Shown piece by piece: positions 1 to 10,624 of a stretch of DNA of 64,000 nt. The notes beneath the pieces were generated by a model, which made no database searches, was not told where the DNA came from, and saw nothing but the letters and a program-made list of their open reading frames with translations. The translations under genes were made by a program, and so were the position numbers. The stretch spans positions 17,055,952 to 17,119,951 of the forward strand of contig QXEO01000247.1 of NCBI GenBank assembly GCA_007115705.1. Reading direction: 5' to 3'. Source of the DNA: Dactylis glomerata (lineage: Eukaryota; Streptophyta; Magnoliopsida; Poales; Poaceae). Position 1 is the stretch's first letter. Every line of letters starts with the position of its first letter.

Positions 1-1258
1 AGATGCGGCTCGACGTGATGTCGGTGGTTGGGACCTACTGCTCTGAGATCTGGGATTGGAGGCACTGCTTCGTCTTCCCCATCTCCTGCCTGCCTGATGT
101 TCTGGAAATGGATATTAGCTCTCACCCCTCGGGGTGGGCACTCTTGCGGTGTTCAAAGCCCATTGTGGCGATAGTGGCGGCGGTGATTCGATGGTGTCTG
201 AAGATGTGCTGCTTCTGGGTCTGGTACCTGTATTTGGGTGGTGACGATGAGGACGATGGGCTTGATAGCGCTTTGGAAGTATGGTGTGAGGTCAGTCTTG
301 CAAAAGTATGGGATCATATTGTATTTTCTTTTTTTTATGGAGTCGTTTGTAATCGGTTTCACTATTGATTGAAATGCCATCAGTTGTTATCTCAAAAAAA
401 TGCACAAAACTTGTTTTATCGTGCACCAATGTTGCGCCATCTGACATCAAAGTTGCGGCGTCAGGCACCAAAATTATTCTGTCGCACGCCAAAATTGCTC
501 CATCGGGCAATATCAAAAGAACCAATAATCATTATTACTCTTCAAAAAAAAGATTGAGCTACATGATGAAAATCGTCTAGAAAGATGCGTACAAAAGGTA
601 TTTTAGGCAACTTAGTTAATGTGAAAGGCAAAATTGAAAGTACTAGAGGCAATTTATTCACAGTGATACGCAACTCCGTTAATTCAGAGGCAAATGAGTA
701 GCAACTCCATTAATTCTCACCGTGCAAACATATAATTTTAGGCAATAAAATTGTAGCTTTTTTAGCAACTAATATGTGACGTTAGGCAACAAATTGACTC
801 CTATTTTCAGGCAACTATCTAATAAAGCAGCATTTTTGGCAACTATAATATAATTTTAGGCATCAATACAATTATTAGGCAAGTGCAACTTTTCTTTGAC
901 ATGGGGCCATGCGCTCCTCTCCCGTTTATCTTCTTCCTCTCACACGTATGCGTATCCATCTCTTCTGATTTCATCAGTCAACGCTCCCCTCCCCTATGTT
1001 GTGGGCTCTATCCTGAGCTTGAGGCGGGGCATGCCGTGTGCCACAGCGAGAGGTCGGACCTGACGAGAGGTCCCCTCCGAATTATTCTCAGTAGCCAAGG
1101 CAAGTCAATTCTCGAACAAGCGCCGGGTCACGTGGGGAATTTGGCGGCCGGGCAGAAGGAGGGCGGTGGTGGGGATCCATGTGCGGATCTTATGTGGTGT
1201 GGGAAAGGGAAACCTCGTCGGCGCTCGAGTACTATGTGTTGTTAGGCAATAAAATTAC
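1..1258. other. Unassigned repeat-like flank
   Basis: No supported gene. The first 370 bases give open frames on both strands without a recognisable domain. A short A run at about 393-400 follows a sequence that could be the 3' tail of a non-LTR element, but this is weak. From about 400 to 870 the DNA is AT-rich and repeats variants of 'ggcaact' and 'gttgc', a pattern that resumes at 3072-3360 beyond the inserted PIF element. Positions 880-1245 are more GC-rich with no clear coding content. Confidence 0.4.
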
Positions 1259-1261
1259 TTA

Positions 1262-3068
1262 GAGCATCTCCAGCCGTATCAGGCCCCCGGGCCGAAATCC
1301 GGCGTTATTTTCGCCCGGATTAGATGGAAAACAGGCGTGGGTGGGATGTATTTTCCAGCCGTCTCCCCGGCGTTCACGGATATAGTTTCAAAATATCGTC
1401 TTCCCGCTACACAAAAGCATCGCCCACACAAGTTCGGCGATCGGATCAGCCACAATTTGGCGATCGAAACAGAAACTAGACAACAACAGGCTCGTCGATG
1501 GTCTCTTCCTACGCCTCAGGCGGCGAAGTTTTGCTGGCCGCCGGAGTGGACATCGTGGAAGGGGAAGACGACGTAGCCGACGCCGGCCAGAGGATGGCTT
1601 GGCGATGGGCGTCGTACCAAGCCCTTGTCTCGTTGTCCATCGCAGCGTCGTTGCCGCCGATCAGGAAGGCCAGGTCGGTGTTCCTCTTTTTCGCCGTGGA
1701 GGTTGTCTGGAGTAAGGCGATCTAGGTGCCCTGGTTGGCGAGCATCTCCTTCCAGCGCGCGTCGTACTTGGTGTCTCTCCCGGCGTTGTGCGCCCTCGCG
1801 TCGGCCCAGCACTTCTCGAAAGACGCCTGCAATCTGTCGGCTGGAGCCCCCAACTTCTTGAGCTCTTTCATCTTCTTTTGGCCGAACTCGGGGCGGCCTG
1901 CCGACGCGGGAGCGGTGGGAGCATCGGGGTTGTATTGCTCGTCCTTGTTCTTGGAGAGGGTCCGGCGAACTTCGGCCCACTTTTCGCAGCCCTCGATGCA
2001 GGCGAAGACGTTGAGGAACTTGAACTGCTAGCCGTCCGAGTCATCGCCGTACATGTCGAACGCCCGCCGCATCTGCATAGAGAAGCCGGCGTCACAACTC
2101 GGCGATCCAAGGTCGACGGAGAAGAGAAGCATACCTTCGCCTCGAAGTTGGAGCCACTAACCGGATGCTCGGCGATCTCCTCTTGTATGCCATGCCACTT
2201 GTTGCACGCCGCCTGCATGATCCCCCAGTGCGTCGCCATGGCTTTCTTGCCGCGGTTCATGATCATCTTGTTGAAGTAGGGATCGACGAGTTTGCGCTCA
2301 TCGAACGCCGTCTTCACCCGCTGCCAATATGTGTCAAAGTTTTGATTGGCGCCGGTGATGCTGTTCATGGAAACGGTCTTCCAAGCTTCGGCGAGGCACT
2401 TCTCTTCTTTGCCCGTCCATTTGACCCACGGCTCGGTCGGCGACGAGGTCTTCTTCCGTTTCTTCCGCCCCTTCGCCGTCGACACCGACTCAGGCGCATC
2501 GTCCTCCTCGTCGTGCTCCTCTTCTTCTTCGTCGACGTCTTGCGTGGCGTCTCCGACCTCGTTGTCGCCACCCCGCGACGTCGCCGCGATGGCTTCCGTC
2601 GCCCTTGCCTCCTCTTGTGTGATGAAGAAACCCAGGTTCGCCGCGGCAGCCATGGAGCCTGACGTGATCATGTCGTGCATCACACCGTCGTTCGGCGGCA
2701 GCATCCCGCAGGAGAGCGGCCCTCGGCATGGTGGTGGAAGAGAAGAGGAGGAGCTGCAACTGTGGGGGATTTTGGCGGGGAATATGGGTATATGCGGCGG
2801 AATTTGGAGGGAAACGAAATTAATGGCGGGGAACTACCCTTTCTCTCGCCGACACCACGGGCCCGCTCGCCGTTTCGCGCGTTTTTGTTTCGTCCAGAGT
2901 CCCCGAGCGCGCCTCGGAAAGCCGGGGATGGTCTGGGCTCGCCGGATGGATAAAAGCCCAAATCCGGGCGAAAACGAGGAATCGGGGACACGGCTGGGCC
3001 GAATATCGCTGTCCGGATGCAAAAAACGCCTGCCGGGGGCCTAGTCGGGGGAACGGCTGGAGATGCTC
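1262..3068 (-). mobile_element. PIF/Harbinger DNA transposon, ORF1 only
   Basis: The left end begins GAGCATCTCCAGCCGT and the right end finishes with its inverted complement ACGGCTGGAGATGCTC. The element is flanked by direct TTA duplications at 1259-1261 and 3069-3071, the target preferred by PIF/Harbinger elements. Subterminal DNA on both sides is GC-rich with ccgggcc/ccggg motifs. The interior encodes, on the minus strand, the Myb/NAM-associated accessory ORF1 of this superfamily. No DDE transposase frame was found, so the element is probably non-autonomous. It sits in the AT-rich repeat that continues on both sides. Confidence 0.85.
1500..2704 (-). pseudogene. PIF/Harbinger ORF1 (Myb-like / NAM-associated), broken
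   Basis: Read on the minus strand from the ATG at 2704. The N-terminal part has an acidic stretch (about residues 45-65), a basic patch (GRKKRKK), then a trihelix/Myb-like region containing WVKWTGKEEKCLAEAW and a YWQRVKTAFDE segment. A likely 5' splice site (AAG|GTATGC) ends this exon near 2132. A downstream exon in another frame carries a region resembling the NAM-associated C-terminal domain (FACIEGCEKWAEVR, FGQKKMKELKK). That exon has TAG stops near 2030 and 1722. In PIF/Harbinger elements ORF1 proteins bind DNA and help the transposase reach the nucleus. Splice sites are inferred, and the stops suggest it is non-functional. Confidence 0.7.
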
Positions 3069-3071
3069 TTA

Positions 3072-4087
3072 GTGTTTTAACGAAGTTGGCTACGGCTATC
3101 TTAAAGTTGCATAGTTATTTTTGAAGATTCTAAGTAGTTTTTAGTTGTTGTAAACTTGTTGATCCATGTAATGTATCTTTTTTTGTCGCATAACGAGGTT
3201 GCATTTTTGCACACCAAAGTTGCTTCGTCGCACAACAAATTTATTTTCTTTTTTAAGGAAAAATTATCTTCTTAGTTTCTAAATTATTTATTATTATTGT
3301 AAAGTTGCATACTATTACAACGAAGTTGCTTACTCCTGTTGTGAAGCTGTTCTCTAATTTGCTACATCCGTAGGCCATCTAGAAACAACAAAAATGTAGT
3401 CCTCTAAGAGCTGACTAGGGATATGCGTAAATGCAGATAAGTGAAGGGCTAAAACGAAAAAATCTGAAGACTTAAGGTTCTACCTCTTCTTCCTCAATCT
3501 CCCGAGCAGTATCACACCTGAAGTTCCTAGAATCCTAGCTACCAGCGGGTTAAATTGTGGCTGAGAGCTGCTGCTGCTTTGCCATTGCTGCCGCGTAGCA
3601 GGGGGCATGCAAAGTTTGTTCTCGCGGTGGAGGACGGCTGGTCTTGCGCGGAGCAAGGTGGTCGGCGGTGGGCCACGCGTGGAGCAAGAAGACATGCGGT
3701 GTTCAAGCTCGCCGGAGGAGGTACAAGGGGTCACGCTCCGCTGCCACACCACCGTCATCGGGTCGCGCGCCCCCGCCCACACCGTCGCGGCTTGCGGGGT
3801 CATGCGTCGCCGCCCCCACGAACTCGAAAGCTCCCTCTGGCTCCGGACGCTGGTCGGCCGCAGGTTCCCGTGGCCGCGTTAGGAGGGCCTTGCAGCGATG
3901 GTGGCGCATGCAGGAGGCGCGCCGGCCGCGCTGAGGATAAGGAACATCGGCAGAACCTTGGGGCAGCGGCGGGCACTCGCGGAGGTGGGATGGTGCATCG
4001 GACGGTTGAGAGCAGTTGATGAGGTGTGCGATGGAGGCACCTGCCTATCGCACGCGCGATGACTAGACCTGTCCCGGAAATAATAGT
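3072..4087. other. Intergenic DNA upstream of the F-box gene
   Basis: Positions 3072-3480 are AT-rich and continue the 'gttgc' repeat found left of the PIF element. Positions 3550-4020 are strongly GC-rich and open in several frames on both strands. None of these frames shows a recognisable domain or an agreed start, so I do not call a gene. The GC-rich part could be a gene remnant or a distal promoter. Confidence 0.4.
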
Positions 4088-4091
4088 GTTC

Positions 4092-4101
4092 ATATATATA
4101 T
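4092..4101 (+). promoter_or_regulatory. Putative TATA box of the F-box gene
   Basis: ATATATATAT lies about 120 bp before the chosen ATG. A start site about 30 bp downstream would give a leader of roughly 90 nt. That leader would hold one very short upstream ORF beginning with the ATG at 4151 and stopping after four codons. Confidence 0.45.
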
Positions 4102-4211
4102 ACCTACCAAAAAGGATAGCACGAAGGGGTGTTGGCACGAACAGTCACACATGGTGCAAACTTGAACTGGAACCGGAGTCGGAGAGCAATCCGTCCACGG
4201 GTCACCGATCC

Positions 4212-5609
4212 ATGCGATCGCGCCAGGCCTACAACTCTACAAATATGCCCTCAGCAGAACTGGAAAGCAGAAGGATCCGATCGACTAACAGGCCGTGGTC
4301 GATGCCGCCGATTCGACGACACCGCGATGGCGCTCGATCTGCGGCGAGGCCATACCCCAACGGGTGGCTGTCGCGACGCTACTGCCGGAGCAGAACCCGG
4401 CGCTCCGATGGCGATGGGGCCCTACCCGCCGACGTCCTCTCCAAGATCATCGCCCGCGCGTCTTCGGGCGCCGCCGACGTCGCGCGCTTCTCCTCCACGT
4501 GCCGCCGCTGGGGCTTCGCCGTGGCTACACACGCCGCCGCCATCTACCGCGAGCTGCCGCCACCCACTCGATACCACACGCACCTCACCCTCGGTTTCTT
4601 CCATCAAGAAAACGAAGACGTCCGCGCCTTCCACAGGCGCCGCCGGCCTCGCGACTCCGCGCAGCCGAGCTTCGTGCCGGCAGCTTCCGCCTCGCGCCTC
4701 CTAGGCCCGCTGGGCTCTCGTCTGTTGGGCGACTTGTTCGATCATGCCCGCCCGGTCGCGTCCCGGAACGGGCGCCTCGTTCTAGAGCTCCGGCGCCAGG
4801 AGCGCGCTCAAGGCCTCACGCTCAGCGTCTGCAACCCCATGACCGGAGAGGTGTCCGTGCTTCCAGCGCTCTCCGGCGAGGACTGCCCGGGATACTACGC
4901 GTGCGCCATACTCACGGGCGATGATCTCGACGACAACACGCCGCCGCTGGGCTTTTTCCGCGTGCTCCTCGTCTACAACCGCCGCAGTTTCACGGCGCTG
5001 CGGATCTTCTCCTCCGACGTCGGTAGCTGGGGACCAGAAGGCAGGAAACCTGGCGCCAAGATGGACGCCGGTAAGCTGCGCCGGCTAGGCCCCGCTGCCG
5101 TGGTCCGCGGAGTGGCCTACTGGCCCATGCACCGTGCAGCATTGGGCGTGCGCCTCGACGGGGCACCCATGGAGGCGATCATGGACGTGTGCTTCGTGCC
5201 CTACATCGAGCACTATTTTCCGGACTACCGCTTGCTGGGCGTGACACCGGACGGGAGCCTGAGCTTCGTCTTCGCGCTATTCGTTGGTCTCAAGATCACT
5301 GTCGACTGGCTGAAGCCGCAGAGCTCGAGCACGGCTAGTGAGTGGGAGTTCCAAGAGATGATCGACTTTCCCGAGGTCCCGGTGAGTCGAGGGACCGCAT
5401 TTAAGTTGCGGTGGTTCAACGAGAAGAGCGGCACGGTGTTATTCACCAGCAGAGAAGGCGGAGACGACACCAGCGGCGCCTTCATGTTGAACCTCGCGAC
5501 CAGGTCCGTGGAGAAGCTTGCGAGCGGCGTCGAGTGCCATGGATGGAGAAACTTTTGCGGCTATGAGATGGACCGTGCGGCGCTCCTTGCCTCCATAGCC
5601 CGCTTCTGA
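4212..5609 (+). CDS. F-box domain protein, grass F-box/DUF family
   Basis: An intact 465-residue reading frame without introns. It probably acts as the substrate-recognition subunit of an SCF ubiquitin ligase. The F-box lies at about residues 70-108 (ALPADVLSKIIARAS, then FSSTCRRWGFAVA), where Skp1 would bind. After it comes a long region of about 350 residues typical of large grass F-box families: CNPMTGEVSVLPAL, LRIFSSDVGSWG, a GVAYW turn, and the C-terminal LNLATRSVEKL. The frame is also open upstream to 4026 but without an ATG there. I chose the ATG at 4212 as the first in-frame ATG after the TATA box; 4245 and 4302 are alternatives. The coding DNA is GC-rich, as in many grass genes. It is isolated among transposons, and its target protein cannot be deduced. 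Confidence 0.8.
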   Translation: MRSRQAYNSTNMPSAELESRRIRSTNRPWSMPPIRRHRDGARSAARPYPNGWLSRRYCRSRTRRSDGDGALPADVLSKIIARASSGAADVARFSSTCRRWGFAVATHAAAIYRELPPPTRYHTHLTLGFFHQENEDVRAFHRRRRPRDSAQPSFVPAASASRLLGPLGSRLLGDLFDHARPVASRNGRLVLELRRQERAQGLTLSVCNPMTGEVSVLPALSGEDCPGYYACAILTGDDLDDNTPPLGFFRVLLVYNRRSFTALRIFSSDVGSWGPEGRKPGAKMDAGKLRRLGPAAVVRGVAYWPMHRAALGVRLDGAPMEAIMDVCFVPYIEHYFPDYRLLGVTPDGSLSFVFALFVGLKITVDWLKPQSSSTASEWEFQEMIDFPEVPVSRGTAFKLRWFNEKSGTVLFTSREGGDDTSGAFMLNLATRSVEKLASGVECHGWRNFCGYEMDRAALLASIARF

Positions 5610-5864
5610 GACATTATTATACTCTGCTACTACTTGTGTAGATGACTAGATGATGTCTATATTTTTTTGCCCGCTGCATTGTAAACTTAATACACGTTGA
5701 ATATTATTGCACGTGATGCGGTGGATATATATGACAATATTTTAATCAGCATATTTTAGCTGCAACACCATCTAAAAAGCAACTAGCTATAAAGTTCAGT
5801 ATCTATCGAATACCCTGTAACTAGTTATGCCCGCACCCCATTATTTATATGTCCTCGCCACCTT
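5610..5864. other. 3' flank of the F-box gene
   Basis: AT-rich sequence likely holding the 3' untranslated region and polyadenylation region of the F-box gene. It ends where homology to the family A retrotransposon begins at about 5865. Confidence 0.4.
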
Positions 5865-6113
5865 TTTGGATCATTTGCTCTTCGGTATGTGACTCTTCCA
5901 CTTGTCCAAGTAGATTTTCTTTTGGTGAAGTATATCTTGAGTATTTTAGCATTGTAGGTGACAGTATAAATGAGTATGCATGCTTGTTCTCTTGTTTAGA
6001 ATTGATATTTTGATGCGTGATAGCTCTCTAGTAACTCACCATAGTAGTTTCCTACACTTGCTTATCTTCAAATCACTTTTTATGAGTTTGTTGAAAAATT
6101 TCAGAGAAGGGAG

Positions 6114-7247
6114 ATGGCAAACTTCACATTTGGAGAAGTGTTTGAAAGTGATGCACCAAGGCCATCAAGGCCCTCAAGATCCACTGCTCAATATAGGATA
6201 TCTTATAATGAGGATCTCATGTCACCAAACCCTGAAGGGGACGATGTAGATGCACATCCATCCTCCTTCCCTTGTTTTAACTTTTTGAGTGATGCAGGGA
6301 TTCTTGATGACTTCTTGCTTCTTATTAACAGGGTTGGATTGACTGATTATGTGGCGGATGAAAGAGACCAATATGCTTTGCTTACAAAGATTTTCGTTAA
6401 AAGTTTTAAATTTATTAACTCTCATTACAACTCTTCCGTCGCATTTAAGATTTATGATAAGTCTATCACCATGTCTTTGGGGAGGTTTTGTTCTATTTTA
6501 GGTATTCCCATGTTTGGAACGGCCAAGAAGATACAAAATCACCCCGCTGATTTGTTGGAGCTTTACCGAGGGGTAACCAATGATGACGACCGCGACGCAC
6601 AGCGTGGCAAGATAAGAAATATTCAGCTCCCAGCTATTAGATATTTTACTTACTATCTTGCAACTAGTGTACTTGGTAGAGAAAACACTAGCAATATCTC
6701 CAACTATCATTTAGCTTTTCTAGCTACCGCTCTTGATGTTGGTAGGAAGTATAACCTTGGTGCTGTTATTGCTCGTCGCCTAGCCGCTAGGGGACTGATT
6801 TATGGAGGTATTATTGCCGCGTGCATTGTTGCTGAGCTAGGAATTTCTATTGCTCCTAATGATGTATTGTTGGCTCCACAGAGGCTTGATCTTGCTGCTA
6901 TGAAACTCCATCATTTTGTTACTGCTAACTCTTGTGCAGGGAAATTAGTTTATAGAATGTTATTCATTGATGGAGAGCAAAGGGAAATTCCCTTGCCTCA
7001 GCCTAACTTGTTCAGCATTCATATGAGGCCATGGTCGCGCACGAAGGTGGAGTTGGACGATCAGCTTAGGCTGCTTGGTTTCAACATCCAACACGGCGTG
7101 GTGGTCCAGGAGGAAGAGGAGGAGCCGCCCTATCACTTCACCACGTACCACTCCGGGGAGTCCTCAAACTCATATCAGGACGATGGTGCTTCTTCGTCAC
7201 ACTATGGAGGCGCCACCTCATGGCAGAGTTGGCCGAGTTGGGATTGA
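6114..7247 (+). CDS. Retrotransposon downstream ORF (unknown function), intact
   Basis: A complete 377-residue frame lying after the gag/protease position and before the 3' LTR of a family A element. I recognise it only as the type of extra ORF found in plant Gypsy/Athila-like elements; its function is unknown. The central part (about residues 45-260) is hydrophobic and helix-rich: SVAFKIYDKSITMSLGRFC, LPAIRYFTYYLAT, YHLAFLATALDVGRKYNLGA, GLIYGGIIAACIVAELG. The C-terminus is acidic (EEEEEPP), then Ser/Tyr/Gly-rich, ending SWPSWD. No signal peptide or clear transmembrane anchor is evident. The related ORF at 43539-44658 is broken and strongly diverged, although the DNA on either side of both ORFs is nearly identical. 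Confidence 0.7.
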   Translation: MANFTFGEVFESDAPRPSRPSRSTAQYRISYNEDLMSPNPEGDDVDAHPSSFPCFNFLSDAGILDDFLLLINRVGLTDYVADERDQYALLTKIFVKSFKFINSHYNSSVAFKIYDKSITMSLGRFCSILGIPMFGTAKKIQNHPADLLELYRGVTNDDDRDAQRGKIRNIQLPAIRYFTYYLATSVLGRENTSNISNYHLAFLATALDVGRKYNLGAVIARRLAARGLIYGGIIAACIVAELGISIAPNDVLLAPQRLDLAAMKLHHFVTANSCAGKLVYRMLFIDGEQREIPLPQPNLFSIHMRPWSRTKVELDDQLRLLGFNIQHGVVVQEEEEEPPYHFTTYHSGESSNSYQDDGASSSHYGGATSWQSWPSWD

Positions 7248-9228
7248 TCTCCACTTAGGCCAAAAGCCTAAGCTTGGGGGGAGGTACGCCGACGATTCAC
7301 TCATCTATATATCATATTCTGTTGGACCTTTGTATATTCATGTTTCGCTTTCTCTATTGTTCTAGTTCTTACTTCTGCTTTCCAAAACACAAAAAGACCA
7401 AAAATATTTCCGTTGTTTCTCTCAATTTGGTTCTTTGGTTTTCTACCTTTGGTTTGCCTTATTTTCTATTTTCGGTTTGCTACTTGAAAAATCCAAAAAT
7501 ATTTTGCTTTGTTTGCTATTTCCTTCTGCTTTTGTTTCAGAAATCGAAAACACAAAAATATTTGTTGTTCTTCTTCAGTTTTGTAAAGTTTGTTGCAGAG
7601 TTCAGTCTCCCGTTACTCCATTGGAGCTTGGTATTCACTTTATATTATTCAAGCCACCCAAGTGAAGAGCAATAATGACGACATATGACAATCCGAGATG
7701 TGGTAAGAGGCTGGTATGAACTCTATTTGTTTTCATTTTTGTACATATACTCATTTATGTGGACATGCTTAGTCGGTTCATGTAAGGTATATGTTATCTA
7801 ATGGATGCTTTGTAGTTCTTGCTCTCATATGATTAGTTTCAATTTACTATTAGCCTGTAGCATGTCATGTAGACGCTTGCATGCATTATTTTATTCATAG
7901 TATGGTATGATATTGTGGTATCCACCTCTGAAAGCTTCATTTGAATCGACTTGGCACATGCTCAAGCATGCATATGACTAAACAAAAAGTCAATTAAGCC
8001 TCGATGATCTAATTTGCCTCAGAGTTCTTGTATCATTTTTATGCCTATATTAATTTTGTTTTGTCGCAAGCATGATTATGATAGTTATTGCTCTCTCGAT
8101 TGTCGCTTCCCAGTCTTTTGCTAGCCTTCACTTGTACTGAGTATGAGCTCTACTTGTGCATCCAATTACCAAAAACCAAGTCTTCCAAAGAGTCCACTAT
8201 AAATTTCTATGCATGGTATTTGTAAGCCATTCCAAGTAAATTTTCATGTGCTACCTTTCAAAACTTTCAACTACTTCTCATTTTGTGCCACTGTTTTTAG
8301 CTCATGGGGACGTAGTGGTCGGAATTGCTATCTTCCATATTAAATTGAGTACCCCTCGACTAGGCAGCTTCATCTGCTCGTCATTAATTTTGCAAGGGAG
8401 CTGGTCAGACCATTATAATCTTAAATCTAAAAGAAAGAAAAAAGGCACTCCTCCAAAGGAATGTGAAAGTTGGTGGGCACCCAATGGAATCGGTTAGCCA
8501 TGGTTTGAGAAAGGAAAAAGGTGGGGAGGAGTGCCAAAGCTTTATAAAAGAGCACCAATGTGCCAAATTTCAAAGAACTCGGAACCGCTCTCACTTGTTT
8601 ATTATGGAAGATAGTAAGTCCGCATTGCTAGTCGTTGACATAGAACAACCACCTCTCAAAAGAAACTTTTATCTCTGTTTTACAAATGAAAAGCTCTAGC
8701 ACTTGTTAAATCCCTGCTTCCCTCTGCGAAGGGCCATTCGTTTACTTTTATGTTGTGTCACCATCTTCTAACTTTAAGCACTTCTTGAGAGCATAGCCAT
8801 TATTCTTAGTGTAATGTGCTTGTCCCAGAACACGGTTAATTGTGGTATAACTTTGATGCTTGTATCTTTGATATTTCTATTTCTAGTCTTCCCTTGGACT
8901 TTAGAGGTGCCTCAGCATTTATGTTTTGCTCTACAAATAAAGGCAAGCGGGATACCACTCTTTCATATCATTTATGCATTTTACAATCTTGTAGCTTCTC
9001 ATGCACATGTTACTTGTTATTAGTGCATTGGCATTCTTTCATAGTTTGCTTGACTATGAGGTGACATTAGTTACATATTTCTTATTATGAATTGCCTGAG
9101 TACTTGATCACATAGTTAGTATATATATACATCATATGAGCAAATGTGTTCGTGAAAGTTTCTTTTATCACTCTCAGTTGTTTACTGAATTGCTTGAGGA
9201 CAAGCAAATAGCTAAGCTTGGGGGGAGT
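7248..9228 (+). other. Long 3' noncoding region of family A fragment
   Basis: About 2 kb without a credible gene, closely matching 44659-46639. It starts with a polypurine-like motif (AAGCTTGGGGGGAGG) at 7270-7284. It holds a foldback at 8444-8535 and ends at the true polypurine tract just before the LTR at 9229. Parts are also homologous to family C, as the reverse complement of 18550-19150. Confidence 0.7.
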
Positions 9229-10624
9229 TGATACGTCCAAAACGTATCTACTTTCTCGAACACTTTTGCTATTGTTTCTCCTCTAATTTGTGTATTTTGA
9301 ATACAACTAACACAGACTGACGCTGTTTTCAGCAGAATTGCTCCGGTGTCTCGTTTTTGTGCAGAAATTCAACTTCCAGTAAAAATTCGGGAAAATCATG
9401 AAAAATCCTATTTCACCAGAAGACCCACGGAGCCAGAAGACGAGACGGAGAGGGGGCTTGAGGGGCTGTCACACATAGGTGGCGCAGCCCAGCCCTGGCC
9501 GCGCCACCCCTATGTGAGGAGGCCCCAGGCGCCCACTCGGTCTCCCCTCTCGCCTACATATACCCCCGGACGACTTAAGATCAGGGAGACGGCGTTTTTC
9601 CCAGATAGACTTCCGCTGCGCCGCCGCCATCAGAAACCGCGATCCGGAACCAGAAACTCCGTTCTGGCACCCTGCCGGGACGGGGATTCGGAGGGGATCT
9701 TCATCACCATCACCACCGACGCTCCTCCATCAACCATCCATGACTCCCCCATCCATGTGTGAGTAATTCCCCAGCTGTAGGTGAGGGTATGGTAGGGATT
9801 GGATGAGATTGTTCATGTAATTTGATATGAGATTGATAGGGCATAGTGCCTAGTATCTTTATTTAGTGCCTATGACATTGTTGCAACTTGTTGTGCTTAA
9901 TGCTTGTCACTTTGGGCCCGAGTGCCATAATTTCAGATCTGAACATGTTATTATTTATATGATGATACTTGTTGTTTATGGTCTTACCTACAAGTTGTAT
10001 ACACATATTGTTGTCCGGAACCCGAGGCCCCAAAGTGACAGAAATTGGGATAACCGGAGGGGATGGCTATGATGTGAGGATCACATGTGTTCACCGAGTG
10101 CTAATGCTTTGCTCCGGTACTTTATTAAAAGGAGTACCTTAATTACCAGTAGTTTCCCTTGAGGCCCTGCTGCAACAGGCTGGTGGGACAAAAGATGTCG
10201 TGCAAGTTTCTCCTTGTGAGCACGTACGACTATATACGGAACACATGCCTATGATTGTTTGTACTAGGATGCTTTATCATTATTTATCTGCAATGCCCGT
10301 ATCTCATTGATTTCATGAATTATCTTATCCATGCAACGCCCGTTATCCATCCCTATGTCTACAGTATTTGTTCCTACTGTTTACAACCGTTACTTTTACC
10401 GCTGCTATTTTACTACTACTGTTACTGTTTCACTACTGTCACCACTATAAAACTGTTGCTACTGATAAACCACTGCGAGCGAGACTGTTTCCAGGTGCAG
10501 CTGAATTGACAACTCATCTGTTAAGGCTTACATATATTCTTTGGCTCCCCTTGTGTCGAATCAATAAATTTGGGTAATACTTCCCTCGAAGACTGTTGCG
10601 ATCCCCTATACTTGTGGGTCATCA
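9229..10624 (+). repeat. 3' LTR of the truncated family A element
   Basis: A 1396-bp LTR beginning TGATACGTCCAAAACG and ending CTTGTGGGTCATCA. It closely matches the LTRs at 38566-39962 and 46640-48036. A GC-rich palindrome at 9470-9516 precedes a TATA-like CTACATATACCCC at 9554-9566. Confidence 0.9.

Larger units (their letters stand above)
5865..10624 (+). mobile_element. Truncated Gypsy-type LTR element, family A (3' part)
   Basis: Positions 5865-10624 correspond, in the same order, to about 43297-48036 of the complete family A element: leader, downstream ORF, long 3' noncoding region, polypurine tract and 3' LTR. The 5' LTR, primer site, gag and protease are absent, and the left edge is an abrupt junction with F-box gene flank. 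The right edge is the normal LTR end (GGGTCATCA) against satellite DNA. No target duplication can be checked because the left end is lost. A deletion joining gene flank to element interior is the simplest explanation. Confidence 0.85.

Noticed and set aside
3555..4019. GC-rich open frames of 90-150 codons on both strands upstream of the F-box gene
   Set aside because: Frames overlap on all strands as expected from low stop density in GC-rich DNA, and none shows a domain.
4129..4924. Arg/Pro-rich frames overlapping the F-box gene in the other two frames
   Set aside because: Composition is typical of out-of-frame reading of GC-rich coding DNA; the F-box frame explains the region.
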